Shown here piece after piece: positions 15,942 to 23,331 of a DNA stretch of 49,622 nt; position 1 is the stretch's first letter; each line of letters opens with the position of its first letter. The translations under genes were made by a program, and so were the position numbers. This DNA comes from a virus: positions 1 to 49,622 of IMG/VR virus record IMGVR_UViG_3300050014_001127; one strand, given 5' to 3'. The notes beneath the pieces are model-generated. The model did no database searches. It worked only from the letters and a program-made list of their open reading frames with translations, and was not told the origin of the DNA.

Positions 15942-16997
15942 ATGATTAAGGAAAAATATTTAAATATAAAAATTTACAACCCCAATATCAAATATTATCA
16001 ATTATTGGGATTTAATTGTAAATTTGGCGACATTATAGAAGTTCCTACTACTATTTGTAGTAATTGTGGAATTGAAAAACAAAATATTCTTAAAAATTAC
16101 TATAAGTGTATAAATACTAGTGATCTCAAAATCTATGTTTGTTCTGAGTGTTCTTATATAAAAAATAAAAATACATGTTTAAAAAATCACGGGGTAGAAT
16201 ATCCAATGCAATCAGAAGATATAAGAAACATAAAAAAATCAACATGTAATAAAAAATATGGGGTAGATCATTATTCTCAAACAGATGAATATAAAATTAA
16301 AGTAAATAACACTTATTTTAAAAAATATGGAAAACATTACTTTGAAACAGATGAGTTTAAGAATAAATCTAAGAATACTTGTTTAAAAAATCATGGGGTA
16401 GAATATCCGATGCAATCAGAAGATATAAGAAATAAATCGAAAGAAACATTATTTAAAAAATATGGAGTCACTAATATCTCCCAATTAGAAAATATCAAAA
16501 TTGATAAAATTAATACTTGTTTAAAAAACTATGATGTTGAATTTCCTATGCAATCAGAACTTATCAAAAATAAAAGAAAAATATTCTGTAATAAAAAATA
16601 TGAATGTAATCACGAAATGCAAAATTTAGAATATTTTAATTATTGGTTACTTAAAACATATAAAATTAAAACTTATAGAAACACTAAATTATTTTATCAA
16701 GGATCATACGAATTGGATTTTTTAGAAAATTTCGAAAGCAAAATTCATATAAAAAACGGATTATCATTTGATTATTTTTCCAAAAATAAAAATCATAAAT
16801 ATTTTTCAGATTTTTATCTGCCTGAATTTAATTTAATTATAGAAATTAAAAGTAGTTTTACATTTTATAGTAATAAATCTATAAATTTATTAAAAGAACA
16901 AAAAGTATTAAATAGTGGATATAATTTTATTTTTATTATTGATAAAGATTATTCGGATTTTAGTAAGATAATTGGATTAAACGATCCGCACATTTAA
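15942..16997 (+). CDS. homing endonuclease-like protein with KYGV repeats and PD-(D/E)XK core, 351 aa
   Basis: The N-terminal part has two CxxC pairs (CSNCGIEK and CSECSYIK), a likely zinc ribbon. The middle is built of about seven repeats of the form T-C-x-K-K-Y-G-V-x-x-x-Q-S-x-x-I, which probably bind DNA. The C-terminus has ELDFLE, then FSDFYLP and IEIKSSFTF, consistent with a PD-(D/E)XK (Vsr-like) nuclease. It is convergent with the exonuclease gene and overlaps its 3' end by 38 bases. Its very AT-rich coding sequence differs from its neighbours. It is a free-standing mobile gene. Confidence 0.82.
   Translation: MIKEKYLNIKIYNPNIKYYQLLGFNCKFGDIIEVPTTICSNCGIEKQNILKNYYKCINTSDLKIYVCSECSYIKNKNTCLKNHGVEYPMQSEDIRNIKKSTCNKKYGVDHYSQTDEYKIKVNNTYFKKYGKHYFETDEFKNKSKNTCLKNHGVEYPMQSEDIRNKSKETLFKKYGVTNISQLENIKIDKINTCLKNYDVEFPMQSELIKNKRKIFCNKKYECNHEMQNLEYFNYWLLKTYKIKTYRNTKLFYQGSYELDFLENFESKIHIKNGLSFDYFSKNKNHKYFSDFYLPEFNLIIEIKSSFTFYSNKSINLLKEQKVLNSGYNFIFIIDKDYSDFSKIIGLNDPHI
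16171..16571 (+). repeat. near-identical direct repeats inside the homing gene
   Basis: Two stretches of about 57 bases, beginning near 16171 and near 16375, differ at only a few positions and encode the same block (CLKNHGVEYPMQSEDIRN). A third, more diverged copy begins near 16511. They show recent amplification of the DNA-binding repeat. Confidence 0.75.
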
Positions 16998-17658
16998 CTG
17001 TGGCTTCTACATCTTTTTCACAATAATTTTTAATTTCTTCAAGACGGCCATCAAAATATGCTCCTGCTACTTTATCTCCTGATAATTCTTCCTTTGAACT
17101 TTTTATACCTAAAGAAACACATATCATTTCCATAGGTGTATAAGATTCTTGCTTACATCCTTGACCCCATACTTCGATAATATCATAAACATTAACATTC
17201 CAGGGTTTTATGCCATAAACATTAATACTTTTTGGAGGAATAACCCCATTAGACATCATACGCTTTGAAAGCCATGGCATATCATATCTAGTTATTCCCG
17301 CCCCACAAAGTATTAATCCTTGCTGTTCTACTTTATTAAAAAGAGCGGCTACAGAAACCATAAGTTTAGCTTCATCATCTCCATAAAGAGATTTTATGAT
17401 TATTTCTCCTTTATGAAAATACCCATAAGAAACACAGATAATTTTACAAAACTCGGGAGCAAGATGGGAGTTGTTATCCCACCAACCTGAAGAGTCAATA
17501 GGATTTTTCCCCTCTTCAGTATTTTTTCGATTCCATTTTTCACATTGATGAAGAAATACTTCATATAATGGGGGATTCAAAACTCGGAGTTCGCTGATAG
17601 TTTTAGTTATAGGAACCCATTCACAATCCTAGAAGAAAAGTTTTTCTTTAGTAGGCAT
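16960..17658 (-). pseudogene. DEDD-type 3'-5' exonuclease (PolB-exonuclease-like) with in-frame amber codon
   Basis: From the ATG at 17658 the frame reads MPTKEKLFF, then TAG (17629-17631), then DCEWVPITKTISELR and 206 further residues without a break. DCE is exonuclease motif I; later motifs include GAGITRYDMPWL and CEKDVEATVKCADRL, as in the predicted PolB-related exonucleases (PF10108-like). The codon sits directly before the catalytic Asp. A restart at the TTG at 17580 would lose motif I, giving an inactive protein. It is either a recent nonsense mutation, a read-through site or a sequencing error. The 3' end overlaps a homing gene. Confidence 0.75.
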
Positions 17659-17669
17659 TATTTTCGTAT

Positions 17670-18014
17670 TTAACTGAGTCCAAGTTTGGCTCCCCTCATA
17701 TAGAGGTTTGTAAGAAAACCCGAAATTCTGTTAAAAGTGTACATTTTAGAAATATCCTCTTTGTATTTTTCGGCTTTCAATTTGCTTACATGAGTTGTTG
17801 GATCATTAAGAATATTGTAAAATTCTCTCTTTAATCCTTCGGGATCATTTACATACTTATCAGCATTTTTGAGGAGAACTTCCACTCTCAATGATACACT
17901 TTTGCCGTCTTCAATTCTTGTAATGTCAGGCATGTTAGCATACCTTTTTTCATTACCATTTAAAAGTCTTCTTCCCACTTTATAATTTTTTAAATAGATT
18001 ATTTCTTTTTTCAT
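17670..18014 (-). CDS. hypothetical protein, 114 aa
   Basis: This basic helical protein has no recognised domain; the middle (KSVSLRVEVLLKNADKYV) and the end (FLTNLYMRGAKLGLS) are amphipathic. I chose the ATG at 18014 (MKKEIIYLKNYK); the longer frame would overlap the small membrane protein upstream almost fully. It lies 11 bases before the exonuclease start and is probably in the same transcript. Confidence 0.7.
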   Translation of the reverse strand: MKKEIIYLKNYKVGRRLLNGNEKRYANMPDITRIEDGKSVSLRVEVLLKNADKYVNDPEGLKREFYNILNDPTTHVSKLKAEKYKEDISKMYTFNRISGFLTNLYMRGAKLGLS

Positions 18015-18129
18015 GAATATTAGTAGCATGCTTAGATTCCCACTTATTATAAAGAAGAAATAAAACAACTATAATAGCAACTACTCCTACTCCGATAACT
18101 ACTTTGATTAATTCTAGATCAGTTTCCAT
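17980..18129 (-). CDS. small single-pass membrane protein, 49 aa
   Basis: From an ATG at 18129 the frame reads METDLELIKV, then a strongly hydrophobic helix (VVIGVGVVAIIVVLFLLY), then a basic tail ending LFKKL and TAA at 17980. It has a clear membrane helix with positive-inside charge and fills a gap otherwise empty of genes, directly behind a class A promoter-like element. It overlaps the next start by 35 bases in another frame. Confidence 0.7.
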   Translation of the reverse strand: METDLELIKVVIGVGVVAIIVVLFLLYNKWESKHATNIHEKRNNLFKKL

Positions 18130-18144
18130 TTTGTATCACTTTTA

Positions 18145-18184
18145 ATATATGTACTAAAAAAATTCCAAATAAAAAAATATTTCA
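18145..18184 (-). promoter_or_regulatory. class A promoter-like element (variant -7 box)
   Basis: On the minus strand AAATATTTTTTTA, 15 bases, then GTACATATA. The upstream part and the spacing are exactly as in the other copies, but the -7 box ends ATATA instead of ATTTG. It lies 16 bases before the ATG at 18129. Confidence 0.5.
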
Positions 18185-18188
18185 TAAA

Positions 18189-18575
18189 TTATTTTTTCCA
18201 ATCGAAATCTGAAAGAGCAAACCATTCTCTGAATTTATCTATACAGGCTTCTAAAGAATTAAAATAAAGTTCATCGCCATTCCCCGTTTCTCCTATATTT
18301 TCTGTTTTATACCATCCTACTGCATATTCATTTGCTTCTACCTCTTCTGTGTCAAAGGAAATATAATAAAATTCCTTATTTTTTGTAAACCCAATAGTAA
18401 TTCTATCCTTTCCAGTTTGATCTTCGATTTCTGTTCCTAGAGATGTAGCTAATTTCTCAACAGCATCTGTTATTTCTTGATGAATTTTAGCTATTTTTCT
18501 TTCTCCAACCATGCCAATATCCATAGCATCGTATGGTTCTTGGCCACGTTCGAAATTTACAGTTTTTGCTCTCAT
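18189..18575 (-). CDS. hypothetical protein with NFERG N-terminal motif, 128 aa
   Basis: The start MRAKTVNFERGQEPYDAMDIG resembles that of the 1366-1878 protein, and xNFxR is also found in the tandem-domain proteins at 46-48 kb. The remainder is an acidic alpha/beta protein with no recognised domain. A class B box lies in the 3' end of the upstream gene, so this gene can be expressed independently at late times. A virion or assembly role is inferred from promoter and N-terminus only. Confidence 0.75.
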   Translation of the reverse strand: MRAKTVNFERGQEPYDAMDIGMVGERKIAKIHQEITDAVEKLATSLGTEIEDQTGKDRITIGFTKNKEFYYISFDTEEVEANEYAVGWYKTENIGETGNGDELYFNSLEACIDKFREWFALSDFDWKK

Positions 18576-18581
18576 AAGAGG

Positions 18582-18597
18582 TTTATTTTATTTATCC
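18582..18597 (-). promoter_or_regulatory. class B (late-type) promoter-like box
   Basis: On the minus strand GGATAAATAAAATAAA spans the stop region of the ATP-grasp gene, about 22 bases before the ATG at 18575. It differs from GAATATATAAAATAAA at three positions. Confidence 0.5.
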
Positions 18598-19505
18598 TCC
18601 TCCTTACCCCATATTTCCTCCCAATCTTTAACAGCTGCTTCGGAAACTGCATCTACTATTAATCCAAGATCGTTCCCATACATTCCTGCACAAGAAAAAC
18701 ATCCGATTTCAATAACTTTATAGTTTTGGTATCCTGAAATTAAGGCTACATCTATTGTCCAAGCATGATCTGGATTGTATTTATTAGCACCTCGTTGAGC
18801 AGCATCCCAAGCAAGTTTATCATCGCATCCTTCCCACAAAGAATGAGAATTCATCAAAACATAATCTTTGGTAGATACGTTTCTACTTTGTTTTTCGCCA
18901 TGACTCCAGTCTCTATAAAGACTTCCGGCAATAACTTTTCCACCAACAATTACAAATCTCCATTCTTTTTTAATATTCTTAACAGAGGATATTAAACATA
19001 AAAGATCCGGGTCAACATCATAAAATCCAGCTAATTTGACACACTCTTCAAAATTGTATTCTGGACAGATCATTCCGGTAAATTCTTTCATCCCTGAATT
19101 AGGACGAATGAAAACCTTTCGAGGACCATATCCTCCAAATGTATCAAAAATAAAATCTCTTTTACGGATAAGCTCGCCATAGGGAAGCATCATATAGTGT
19201 TCATGCAAAAGATTTTCTCCAATAAAAGGATAGTATGAAGTGCATTCATATTCTCTTTTCTTAAGATAAACTCCTGGTGTCCACTGACATGCCATCAATT
19301 TACGTCCAAAGTTAAGAGAACCATAAAATACTACACATTCCCCGATACCGTAAATTTCTTCGCACCTTTCCACAAGATGATCGTCAAATGGAACATACGG
19401 AATTTTTCTTACTGTTGCTCCATCAGCAATCAAGAGATCATAAATTTTATCGGTGTTGTCGGTAAAAACATCAGGCTCAATAAGCCATTTAACTTTATGA
19501 TTCAT
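18588..19505 (-). CDS. ATP-grasp protein, R2K-clade-like, 305 aa
   Basis: The C-terminal half has the ATP-grasp pattern: KVFIRPNSG (about 129-137, nucleotide-binding Lys/Arg), EWRFVIVGGKVIAGSLYR (about 186-203), then AWTIDVAL and YKVIEIGCFSCAGMYG with the metal-binding acid and the following small residues. The spacing fits the R2K clade found in phages and in predicted conflict systems, thought to ligate amino acids or peptides to a protein or small molecule. The substrate is unknown. It overlaps the SET-domain gene by 11 bases, suggesting a joint function. Confidence 0.8.
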   Translation of the reverse strand: MNHKVKWLIEPDVFTDNTDKIYDLLIADGATVRKIPYVPFDDHLVERCEEIYGIGECVVFYGSLNFGRKLMACQWTPGVYLKKREYECTSYYPFIGENLLHEHYMMLPYGELIRKRDFIFDTFGGYGPRKVFIRPNSGMKEFTGMICPEYNFEECVKLAGFYDVDPDLLCLISSVKNIKKEWRFVIVGGKVIAGSLYRDWSHGEKQSRNVSTKDYVLMNSHSLWEGCDDKLAWDAAQRGANKYNPDHAWTIDVALISGYQNYKVIEIGCFSCAGMYGNDLGLIVDAVSEAAVKDWEEIWGKEEDK

Positions 19506-19881
19506 AAGCCCATTTTATAAATTTTTTGCCAGCATAGTCATCAATTTCCCAATAATCGATAGTTAGTTCTTCCCCAACTTCAATATCCCTTAGTGTTACT
19601 ACTTCTCCCTTTTCATTTGGCCCTGTGTTGGGGGTATCGGAGTGATTCGTAAATCGGTCATTATCCACACAAAGAATCCAATGTTTAAGCTGCAAATCAT
19701 AGTAAGCATACTTTTGAAGAAACAGATGTTCTGCAATGGAATAGGTATCGTGTTCATAAAGAATTCGATCCAGATGAGGATTAAATCTCCATGTGATGGT
19801 TCCCTTGGGCAATCTCATTTTAGTAAAAACCCCAATTCCTTCTATAGGACTTTTGTCCAGGTAAGTATCAATTAGTAGCAT
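19495..19881 (-). CDS. SET-domain protein (putative lysine methyltransferase), 128 aa
   Basis: SET signatures are clear: GIGVFTKMRLPKGT (15-28), the NHSDTPNT motif (79-86, from the N-H-S-x-x-P-N family signature) and TLRDIEVGEELTIDYW (96-111) with the catalytic-type tyrosine. The domain is minimal, with no post-SET zinc site. SET enzymes methylate protein lysines using S-adenosylmethionine. The target could be host or phage protein. It is coupled to the ATP-grasp gene downstream and overlaps the upstream gene by 14 bases. Confidence 0.88.
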   Translation of the reverse strand: MLLIDTYLDKSPIEGIGVFTKMRLPKGTITWRFNPHLDRILYEHDTYSIAEHLFLQKYAYYDLQLKHWILCVDNDRFTNHSDTPNTGPNEKGEVVTLRDIEVGEELTIDYWEIDDYAGKKFIKWAYES

Positions 19882-20287
19882 CTTTTATCCAATCTGTTTT
19901 AACTTTAACTCGGATGGCTCTTCTTTTCTTGCAACCATCTATTTTCATAAAAATGCGAAAGACCAAAAATGATTCGGAGGTTAATCCTCTACGACCAGCT
20001 CTTTCAACAGTATAGGAAACATACCAAGTGATATTTTTTCCCATCCATTTGCTTGGAATAGTTTCCATGAAACCACTCCGAGTTTTGCACTGATGACCTT
20101 TGAATTCTAAAATGAGTTTATCTTCAAATGCGGGTAGATTTTCTTCCCAAAAATGAACAAGAATAAGTTGTATTAGCTTATCTCTTTTGATAGCATCAAC
20201 TTCAAGAATTTGTTTCATAGTCATTTTATGAAAAAACTTCATGAGTCTTTTAAAATGATCAATTGAACAAATAGGCTGTCTTTCCAT
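19868..20287 (-). CDS. hypothetical basic protein, 139 aa
   Basis: No domain is recognised. The protein is basic and has a strand-rich second half (ITWYVSYTVERAGRRG, FLVFRIFMKIDG). I chose the ATG at 20287 (MERQPICSID), since the longer frame starts with TTG inside the promoter. It is first of a unit that includes the SET and ATP-grasp genes. Confidence 0.72.
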   Translation of the reverse strand: MERQPICSIDHFKRLMKFFHKMTMKQILEVDAIKRDKLIQLILVHFWEENLPAFEDKLILEFKGHQCKTRSGFMETIPSKWMGKNITWYVSYTVERAGRRGLTSESFLVFRIFMKIDGCKKRRAIRVKVKTDWIKDATN

Positions 20288-20305
20288 GTTTATACTTTTA
20301 AAAAA

Positions 20306-20314
20306 CAAATATAC
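20306..20314 (-). promoter_or_regulatory. class A -7 box (GTATATTTG) for the SET/ATP-grasp unit
   Basis: GTATATTTG lies immediately after the T-run of the upstream terminator and 18 bases before the ATG at 20287. The usual T-run/A element at 15-16 bases is not present; that position is occupied by the terminator stem. Confidence 0.45.
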
Positions 20315-20346
20315 GAAAAAAGCTCTTAGGTTAGTAAGAGCTTTTG
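20315..20346 (-). terminator. rho-independent terminator after the zinc-finger gene
   Basis: On the minus strand AAGCTCTTA and TAAGAGCTT form a stem with a 6-base loop, followed by TTTTC. It lies just after the stop at 20358 and runs directly into the next promoter box. Confidence 0.7.
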
Positions 20347-20357
20347 TTAAGAAATTG

Positions 20358-21098
20358 TTAAATAGTAAACTTTGTCCTTAATTCTGGTCCAAGAAGAGGA
20401 TAACCCCATTTTTCTAGAACCGAATTATACTGATCAAAAGTAATTATGCCTTTCTGAAATTTCTTTAGTTCCTGGTTAACTCTGGTATGAAAAGGAACCT
20501 TATCTTCAGTATAGAATTGAATGTAAATCATGAAGCAGTATTTCTTCATCATCTCCTGAAGAACCGTAGTAGTTAAATTCTCTACCCCTATTTTTTCTAT
20601 TTCAGCTAAGATAATCTGGGCAGCTGTATTTCTACCAAAAACATGTTCGATGAGGTAATTTTTCTCTTCCTTAGTACTTTTTGGATGATCTAATGTAGCT
20701 ATGGAATAGAGGTCCTGATTAGCGTGATCGTAAATAGAGTTCTCAATGATTCTATAAGTTTTCTTAATGAAATATTGAGCTGTGGATTTCTTTTTGTAGA
20801 TAGGAATGATTGTTGCAGCCCAAATAAGAACATCTCTAAAATTTAAGAGGATACACTTATTGCAGAGTTTGGCTTTATGGCCCGGAACAATTTCCCCGCA
20901 TTCTGGGCATCTAGCTATTTTAGATAATCGTTCTTTTTCAATACAGTCGGGGCAAGTACGTCTGCCATTAAATTTATCGAGAGGAACTATCTCTTTACAT
21001 TTGTTACAAACTTTGTAAGAGTTCCCATTTTGATCTAGCAATATTGTTTTGGACTTTTTCTTGGGTCTGAAAACAAGTTGGTCTTTCTGATTGTTCAT
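20358..21098 (-). CDS. multi-zinc-ribbon protein, 246 aa
   Basis: The first 85 residues hold three or more CxxC pairs: CNKC (32-35), CPDC (54-57), CPEC (69-72) and CNKC (84-87), arranged as two zinc ribbons. A helical domain follows, with a hydrophobic segment (LIWAATIIPIY) too short to be a sure membrane helix. Stacked ribbons usually bind nucleic acid or ribosomes. The gene has its own terminator, and a bidirectional terminator lies upstream, so it is monocistronic. The family is not recognised. Confidence 0.75.
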   Translation of the reverse strand: MNNQKDQLVFRPKKKSKTILLDQNGNSYKVCNKCKEIVPLDKFNGRRTCPDCIEKERLSKIARCPECGEIVPGHKAKLCNKCILLNFRDVLIWAATIIPIYKKKSTAQYFIKKTYRIIENSIYDHANQDLYSIATLDHPKSTKEEKNYLIEHVFGRNTAAQIILAEIEKIGVENLTTTVLQEMMKKYCFMIYIQFYTEDKVPFHTRVNQELKKFQKGIITFDQYNSVLEKWGYPLLGPELRTKFTI

Positions 21099-21204
21099 TA
21101 AACTGTTGGATTTGGTTGTTTAAATAATTTGTTTAAATGACCTTGGTTAAATGATCATTTGGGCATTATATCTTCAAACCTAAAAAAGTTTTAATGAACA
21201 CAGC
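21099..21204 (-). promoter_or_regulatory. intergenic leader of the multi-zinc-ribbon gene
   Basis: This stretch between a terminator and the ATG at 21098 must hold the gene's promoter. The minus strand shows CTTTTTTAGG followed by a TTTG and GATATAATG, but no class A -7 box. Several TTTAAACAA/TTTAACCAA-like repeats occur close to the start; they could be operator sites. No firm element can be named. Confidence 0.3.
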
Positions 21205-21236
21205 AAACCCTCAGATTTCTCTGAGGGTTTTTTGTT
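21204..21236. terminator. hairpin terminator, possibly bidirectional
   Basis: AAACCCTCAG and CTGAGGGTTT form a perfect 10-bp stem with a 6-base loop. The plus strand continues with TTT, giving a run of six T; the minus strand continues with GCTG after three T. It lies downstream of the minus-strand gene ending at 21246. Confidence 0.65.
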
Positions 21237-21245
21237 GTTAAAAAT

Positions 21246-21449
21246 TTAAACAGCTTTGCTAAATGACTGAAGAAGTTCTCTTAAAGCCGAATCTGTTAAA
21301 AAAAGATCCGCCCTTTTTAAATAAGCCATCCCGATATAATAAATAGTTTCAGGATCATGTTCTTTTTGAATAGATTTGCTAAGATTTTTTGAAAGAATCT
21401 TTAAATCCTTTTTTTGATCTTTTGAAAGTTTAAGTTTTATAATTTCCAT
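21246..21449 (-). CDS. hypothetical helical protein, 67 aa
   Basis: The protein is lysine-rich and wholly helical (MEIIKLKLSKDQKKD), with TPR-like spacing in YYIGMAYLKRADLFL. I chose the ATG at 21449 over a GTG at 21470 that lies inside the upstream stop region. It is the last gene of the unit that starts near 23605. Confidence 0.65.
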   Translation of the reverse strand: MEIIKLKLSKDQKKDLKILSKNLSKSIQKEHDPETIYYIGMAYLKRADLFLTDSALRELLQSFSKAV

Positions 21450-21460
21450 TTTTTTATTTT

Positions 21461-21739
21461 TTATCCCCACATTATATCAAATGGTTTCTCATTCATGTCG
21501 TATGGATAGTTTGTAATTTTCCAGCTATCGCATTTTTTCCTTAATTTTTTAAGACCAATATGTCTTCGAATTATACCCTTAGCTGATAGAAGATTGCCCG
21601 ATCTGGTGCTATGATCTTTGTATAAATGAAGCCTAGTAGGCCCAATATTAACCCAAAGACCAAACCACATCCTATACTGAGCTATGAAAACCGGGGCTTC
21701 ATTAAGAAACTGAATTTTTTGAACTCTGTATCTCGACAT
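21461..21739 (-). CDS. hypothetical protein, 92 aa
   Basis: This is a basic, aromatic-rich protein with no recognised domain; the segment GLWVNIGPTRLHLYKDH is its most distinctive part. It begins 58 bases inside the upstream gene in another frame, an arrangement common in this unit. The long overlap leaves the exact start uncertain; Met24 (21670) would remove it. Confidence 0.65.
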   Translation of the reverse strand: MSRYRVQKIQFLNEAPVFIAQYRMWFGLWVNIGPTRLHLYKDHSTRSGNLLSAKGIIRRHIGLKKLRKKCDSWKITNYPYDMNEKPFDIMWG

Positions 21740-22128
21740 ATTTTGAATATGGCACGATTTTTAAAAGCTTCTAAAAGTTCTTCTGGATCATGAGCTTCAT
21801 CAATAGCTAAATATGTATCTCGATTTTTTCCGGTGTTGCAATAAAACATGAGAGGCATTTCTCTTCGGGAATAAACGCATTTAGGACATATCCTTTGCCT
21901 GAATTCCGTATTGGTATCTATCTCTTTGTTTCCTTCGATAGCCAAACACAAAGTACAATGTTCTATCGATCCAAATCCAGTTAATTCTCTAGCAACTTCT
22001 CCAGCATCTGTATAAGGATAGTTTTCAAGATTATAGAACCAGATTTTTTCCACTTCTGCAAGAGTGATTTCTTCATATTTTTTTATAAGAGCATTAAATG
22101 CTTCGATGTTTTCCGGTTGCTTTTTCAT
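21682..22128 (-). CDS. hypothetical cysteine-rich protein, 148 aa
   Basis: The protein starts MKKQPENIEAFNAL and has CTLC and CPKC pairs about 24 residues apart, a possible zinc site. The rest is helical. The start at 22128 overlaps the TAA of the upstream gene by one base (TAATG), which is why I prefer it to the longer frame that runs into the membrane protein gene. Confidence 0.7.
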   Translation of the reverse strand: MKKQPENIEAFNALIKKYEEITLAEVEKIWFYNLENYPYTDAGEVARELTGFGSIEHCTLCLAIEGNKEIDTNTEFRQRICPKCVYSRREMPLMFYCNTGKNRDTYLAIDEAHDPEELLEAFKNRAIFKICRDTEFKKFSFLMKPRFS

Positions 22129-22394
22129 TAGTTTGTTTCTAAGTAATGAAATAAAACTGAAATAGGCCCAATTCCAATAACAATCCATCCCACGATAATC
22201 AGAGCTAAACCAATAGCTCCGAATGTAAAATGTTTGAGTACATCTCCGGCAGCGATAAATACAAATCCTATAAGAAGAAAAGTGAACAGGAATTTGATTC
22301 GATCCGATAGAGTTTTCATACTCTGGTTAGCAATCTTGTCCCAAATTGAAACTTTGGGTTCTTTAGGTTTTGATGCCTGAAATCTTGGGTCCAT
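22128..22394 (-). CDS. two-helix membrane protein, 88 aa
   Basis: A basic, proline-rich N-terminus is followed by two predicted membrane helices (about 35-55, FLFTFLLIGFVFIAA; about 58-80, GAIGLALIIVGWIVIGIG). No family is recognised. It overlaps the upstream lipoprotein gene by one base, so the products may form a complex at the inner membrane. Confidence 0.72.
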   Translation of the reverse strand: MDPRFQASKPKEPKVSIWDKIANQSMKTLSDRIKFLFTFLLIGFVFIAAGDVLKHFTFGAIGLALIIVGWIVIGIGPISVLFHYLETN

Positions 22395-22690
22395 TACTTG
22401 GTCTCCTTAATTTTATAAGTTCCTTCGATCAAACCAAAGTTACTTTTTTCCTGAAAGGTATAAGTTTCGGCTGAATCTTTTGGGGTCATCGGACGAGTAA
22501 GATACCAGATGTTTTCATCTTTCCAGGTAACATGAACCAGTTTCTGATGAACTGGAAGTTCAATAGCAGCAGTTCCGCCAAAACGTTTTACCCTCTGATT
22601 CTTTGTGCACGATTCAAGTACAGAAGCATAAAGAATAAGAAGAAGAAAAAGTGCAGCGCCGGTTAAAAATCCTTTGAAAGCTGTTTTCAT
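22394..22690 (-). CDS. putative lipoprotein of a widespread phage family, 98 aa
   Basis: A hydrophobic signal segment (GAALFLLLILYASVL) ends in the lipobox-like VLESC, with Cys28 as the lipidation site. The mature part has RFGGTAAIELPVHQKLV and DENIWYLTRPM, a pattern I recognise from small exported proteins of many tailed phages; its function is unknown. It may act in the periplasm or outer envelope, for instance in exclusion or lysis; that is inference. Confidence 0.75.
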   Translation of the reverse strand: MKTAFKGFLTGAALFLLLILYASVLESCTKNQRVKRFGGTAAIELPVHQKLVHVTWKDENIWYLTRPMTPKDSAETYTFQEKSNFGLIEGTYKIKETK

Positions 22691-22691
22691 A

Positions 22692-23126
22692 TTAGTTCAA
22701 TATAAAGGTTTGTGCAGAATTGGCAGGAATAGTAGGAGCAGCAAAACCAGATTTAATTCTGATTTTGAGTCTCTCTTTATAAGTGCAAGTATCCCATTCA
22801 GTATGATATTCGAAATAGCTGTTAAAGATTTTTTCTTTGTTATTGATAACTCTTATAGCTTTCATATCTCCACCGATGTGAACCGGGTTTTGATTGCCAT
22901 CAATAAATAACCATCCATCTGATCCCTGTTCACTCTGAACAAATATATTATTCAAAAGATATACGTCTGTAGTAATACCGCCAGACTGTTTGATGACAAT
23001 CCAGTCACCAGTAGTAGTTCCAATAACAGAACCATTAGCTTTCATTCTCTGGCAAGTTCCTGCACATCCAGCCATGGAGACAGTAATTACCAATAACATT
23101 AAAACTCTAAAAATTTTTGATTTCAT
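22692..23126 (-). CDS. putative lipoprotein, 144 aa
   Basis: The signal peptide (VLMLLVITVSMAG) ends in the textbook lipobox SMAGC with Cys21. The mature part is beta-rich, in part resembling a small barrel (GDWIVIKQSGG, WLFIDGNQNPVHIGGDMKAI). It lies next to another lipoprotein gene and membrane protein genes. No known lysis or superinfection-exclusion family is recognised. Confidence 0.78.
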   Translation of the reverse strand: MKSKIFRVLMLLVITVSMAGCAGTCQRMKANGSVIGTTTGDWIVIKQSGGITTDVYLLNNIFVQSEQGSDGWLFIDGNQNPVHIGGDMKAIRVINNKEKIFNSYFEYHTEWDTCTYKERLKIRIKSGFAAPTIPANSAQTFILN

Positions 23127-23331
23127 TTTTTGATTTATTAAAGTTAGGAAAAATTAAAATTCGTAAATAAGAATAAATGAAAGATCCTGCAAACCCCATG
23201 AGAAATTTCCATGGGTTAAAATTGTCCGGGACATAATGAGTGAGGATCAAAATGGTAATAAGCGATCCCCCTAATCCAATAAGATAAAAATCGGTATTAA
23301 TAAATGGGCGTACTAGTTTTTGGAGTTTCAT
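23107..23331 (-). CDS. two-helix membrane protein, 74 aa
   Basis: The sequence MKLQKLVRPFINTD leads into two predicted membrane helices (about 15-34, FYLIGLGGSLITILILTHY; about 45-64). I chose the ATG at 23331; the longer frame from 23409 would read through most of the preceding gene's 3' end. It overlaps the lipoprotein gene by 20 bases. Confidence 0.68.
   Translation of the reverse strand: MKLQKLVRPFINTDFYLIGLGGSLITILILTHYVPDNFNPWKFLMGFAGSFIYSYLRILIFPNFNKSKNEIKNF

Noticed and set aside
17629-17631. Reassignment of TAG to an amino acid across the phage
   Set aside because: TAG is used as the natural stop of several genes (for example at 247, 2114 and 32608) and other genes show no internal TAG, so the exonuclease TAG is treated as a single-site event.
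19495-20308. Start of the basic protein at 20308
   Set aside because: The codon would be TTG within the promoter -7 box; the ATG at 20287 is preferred.
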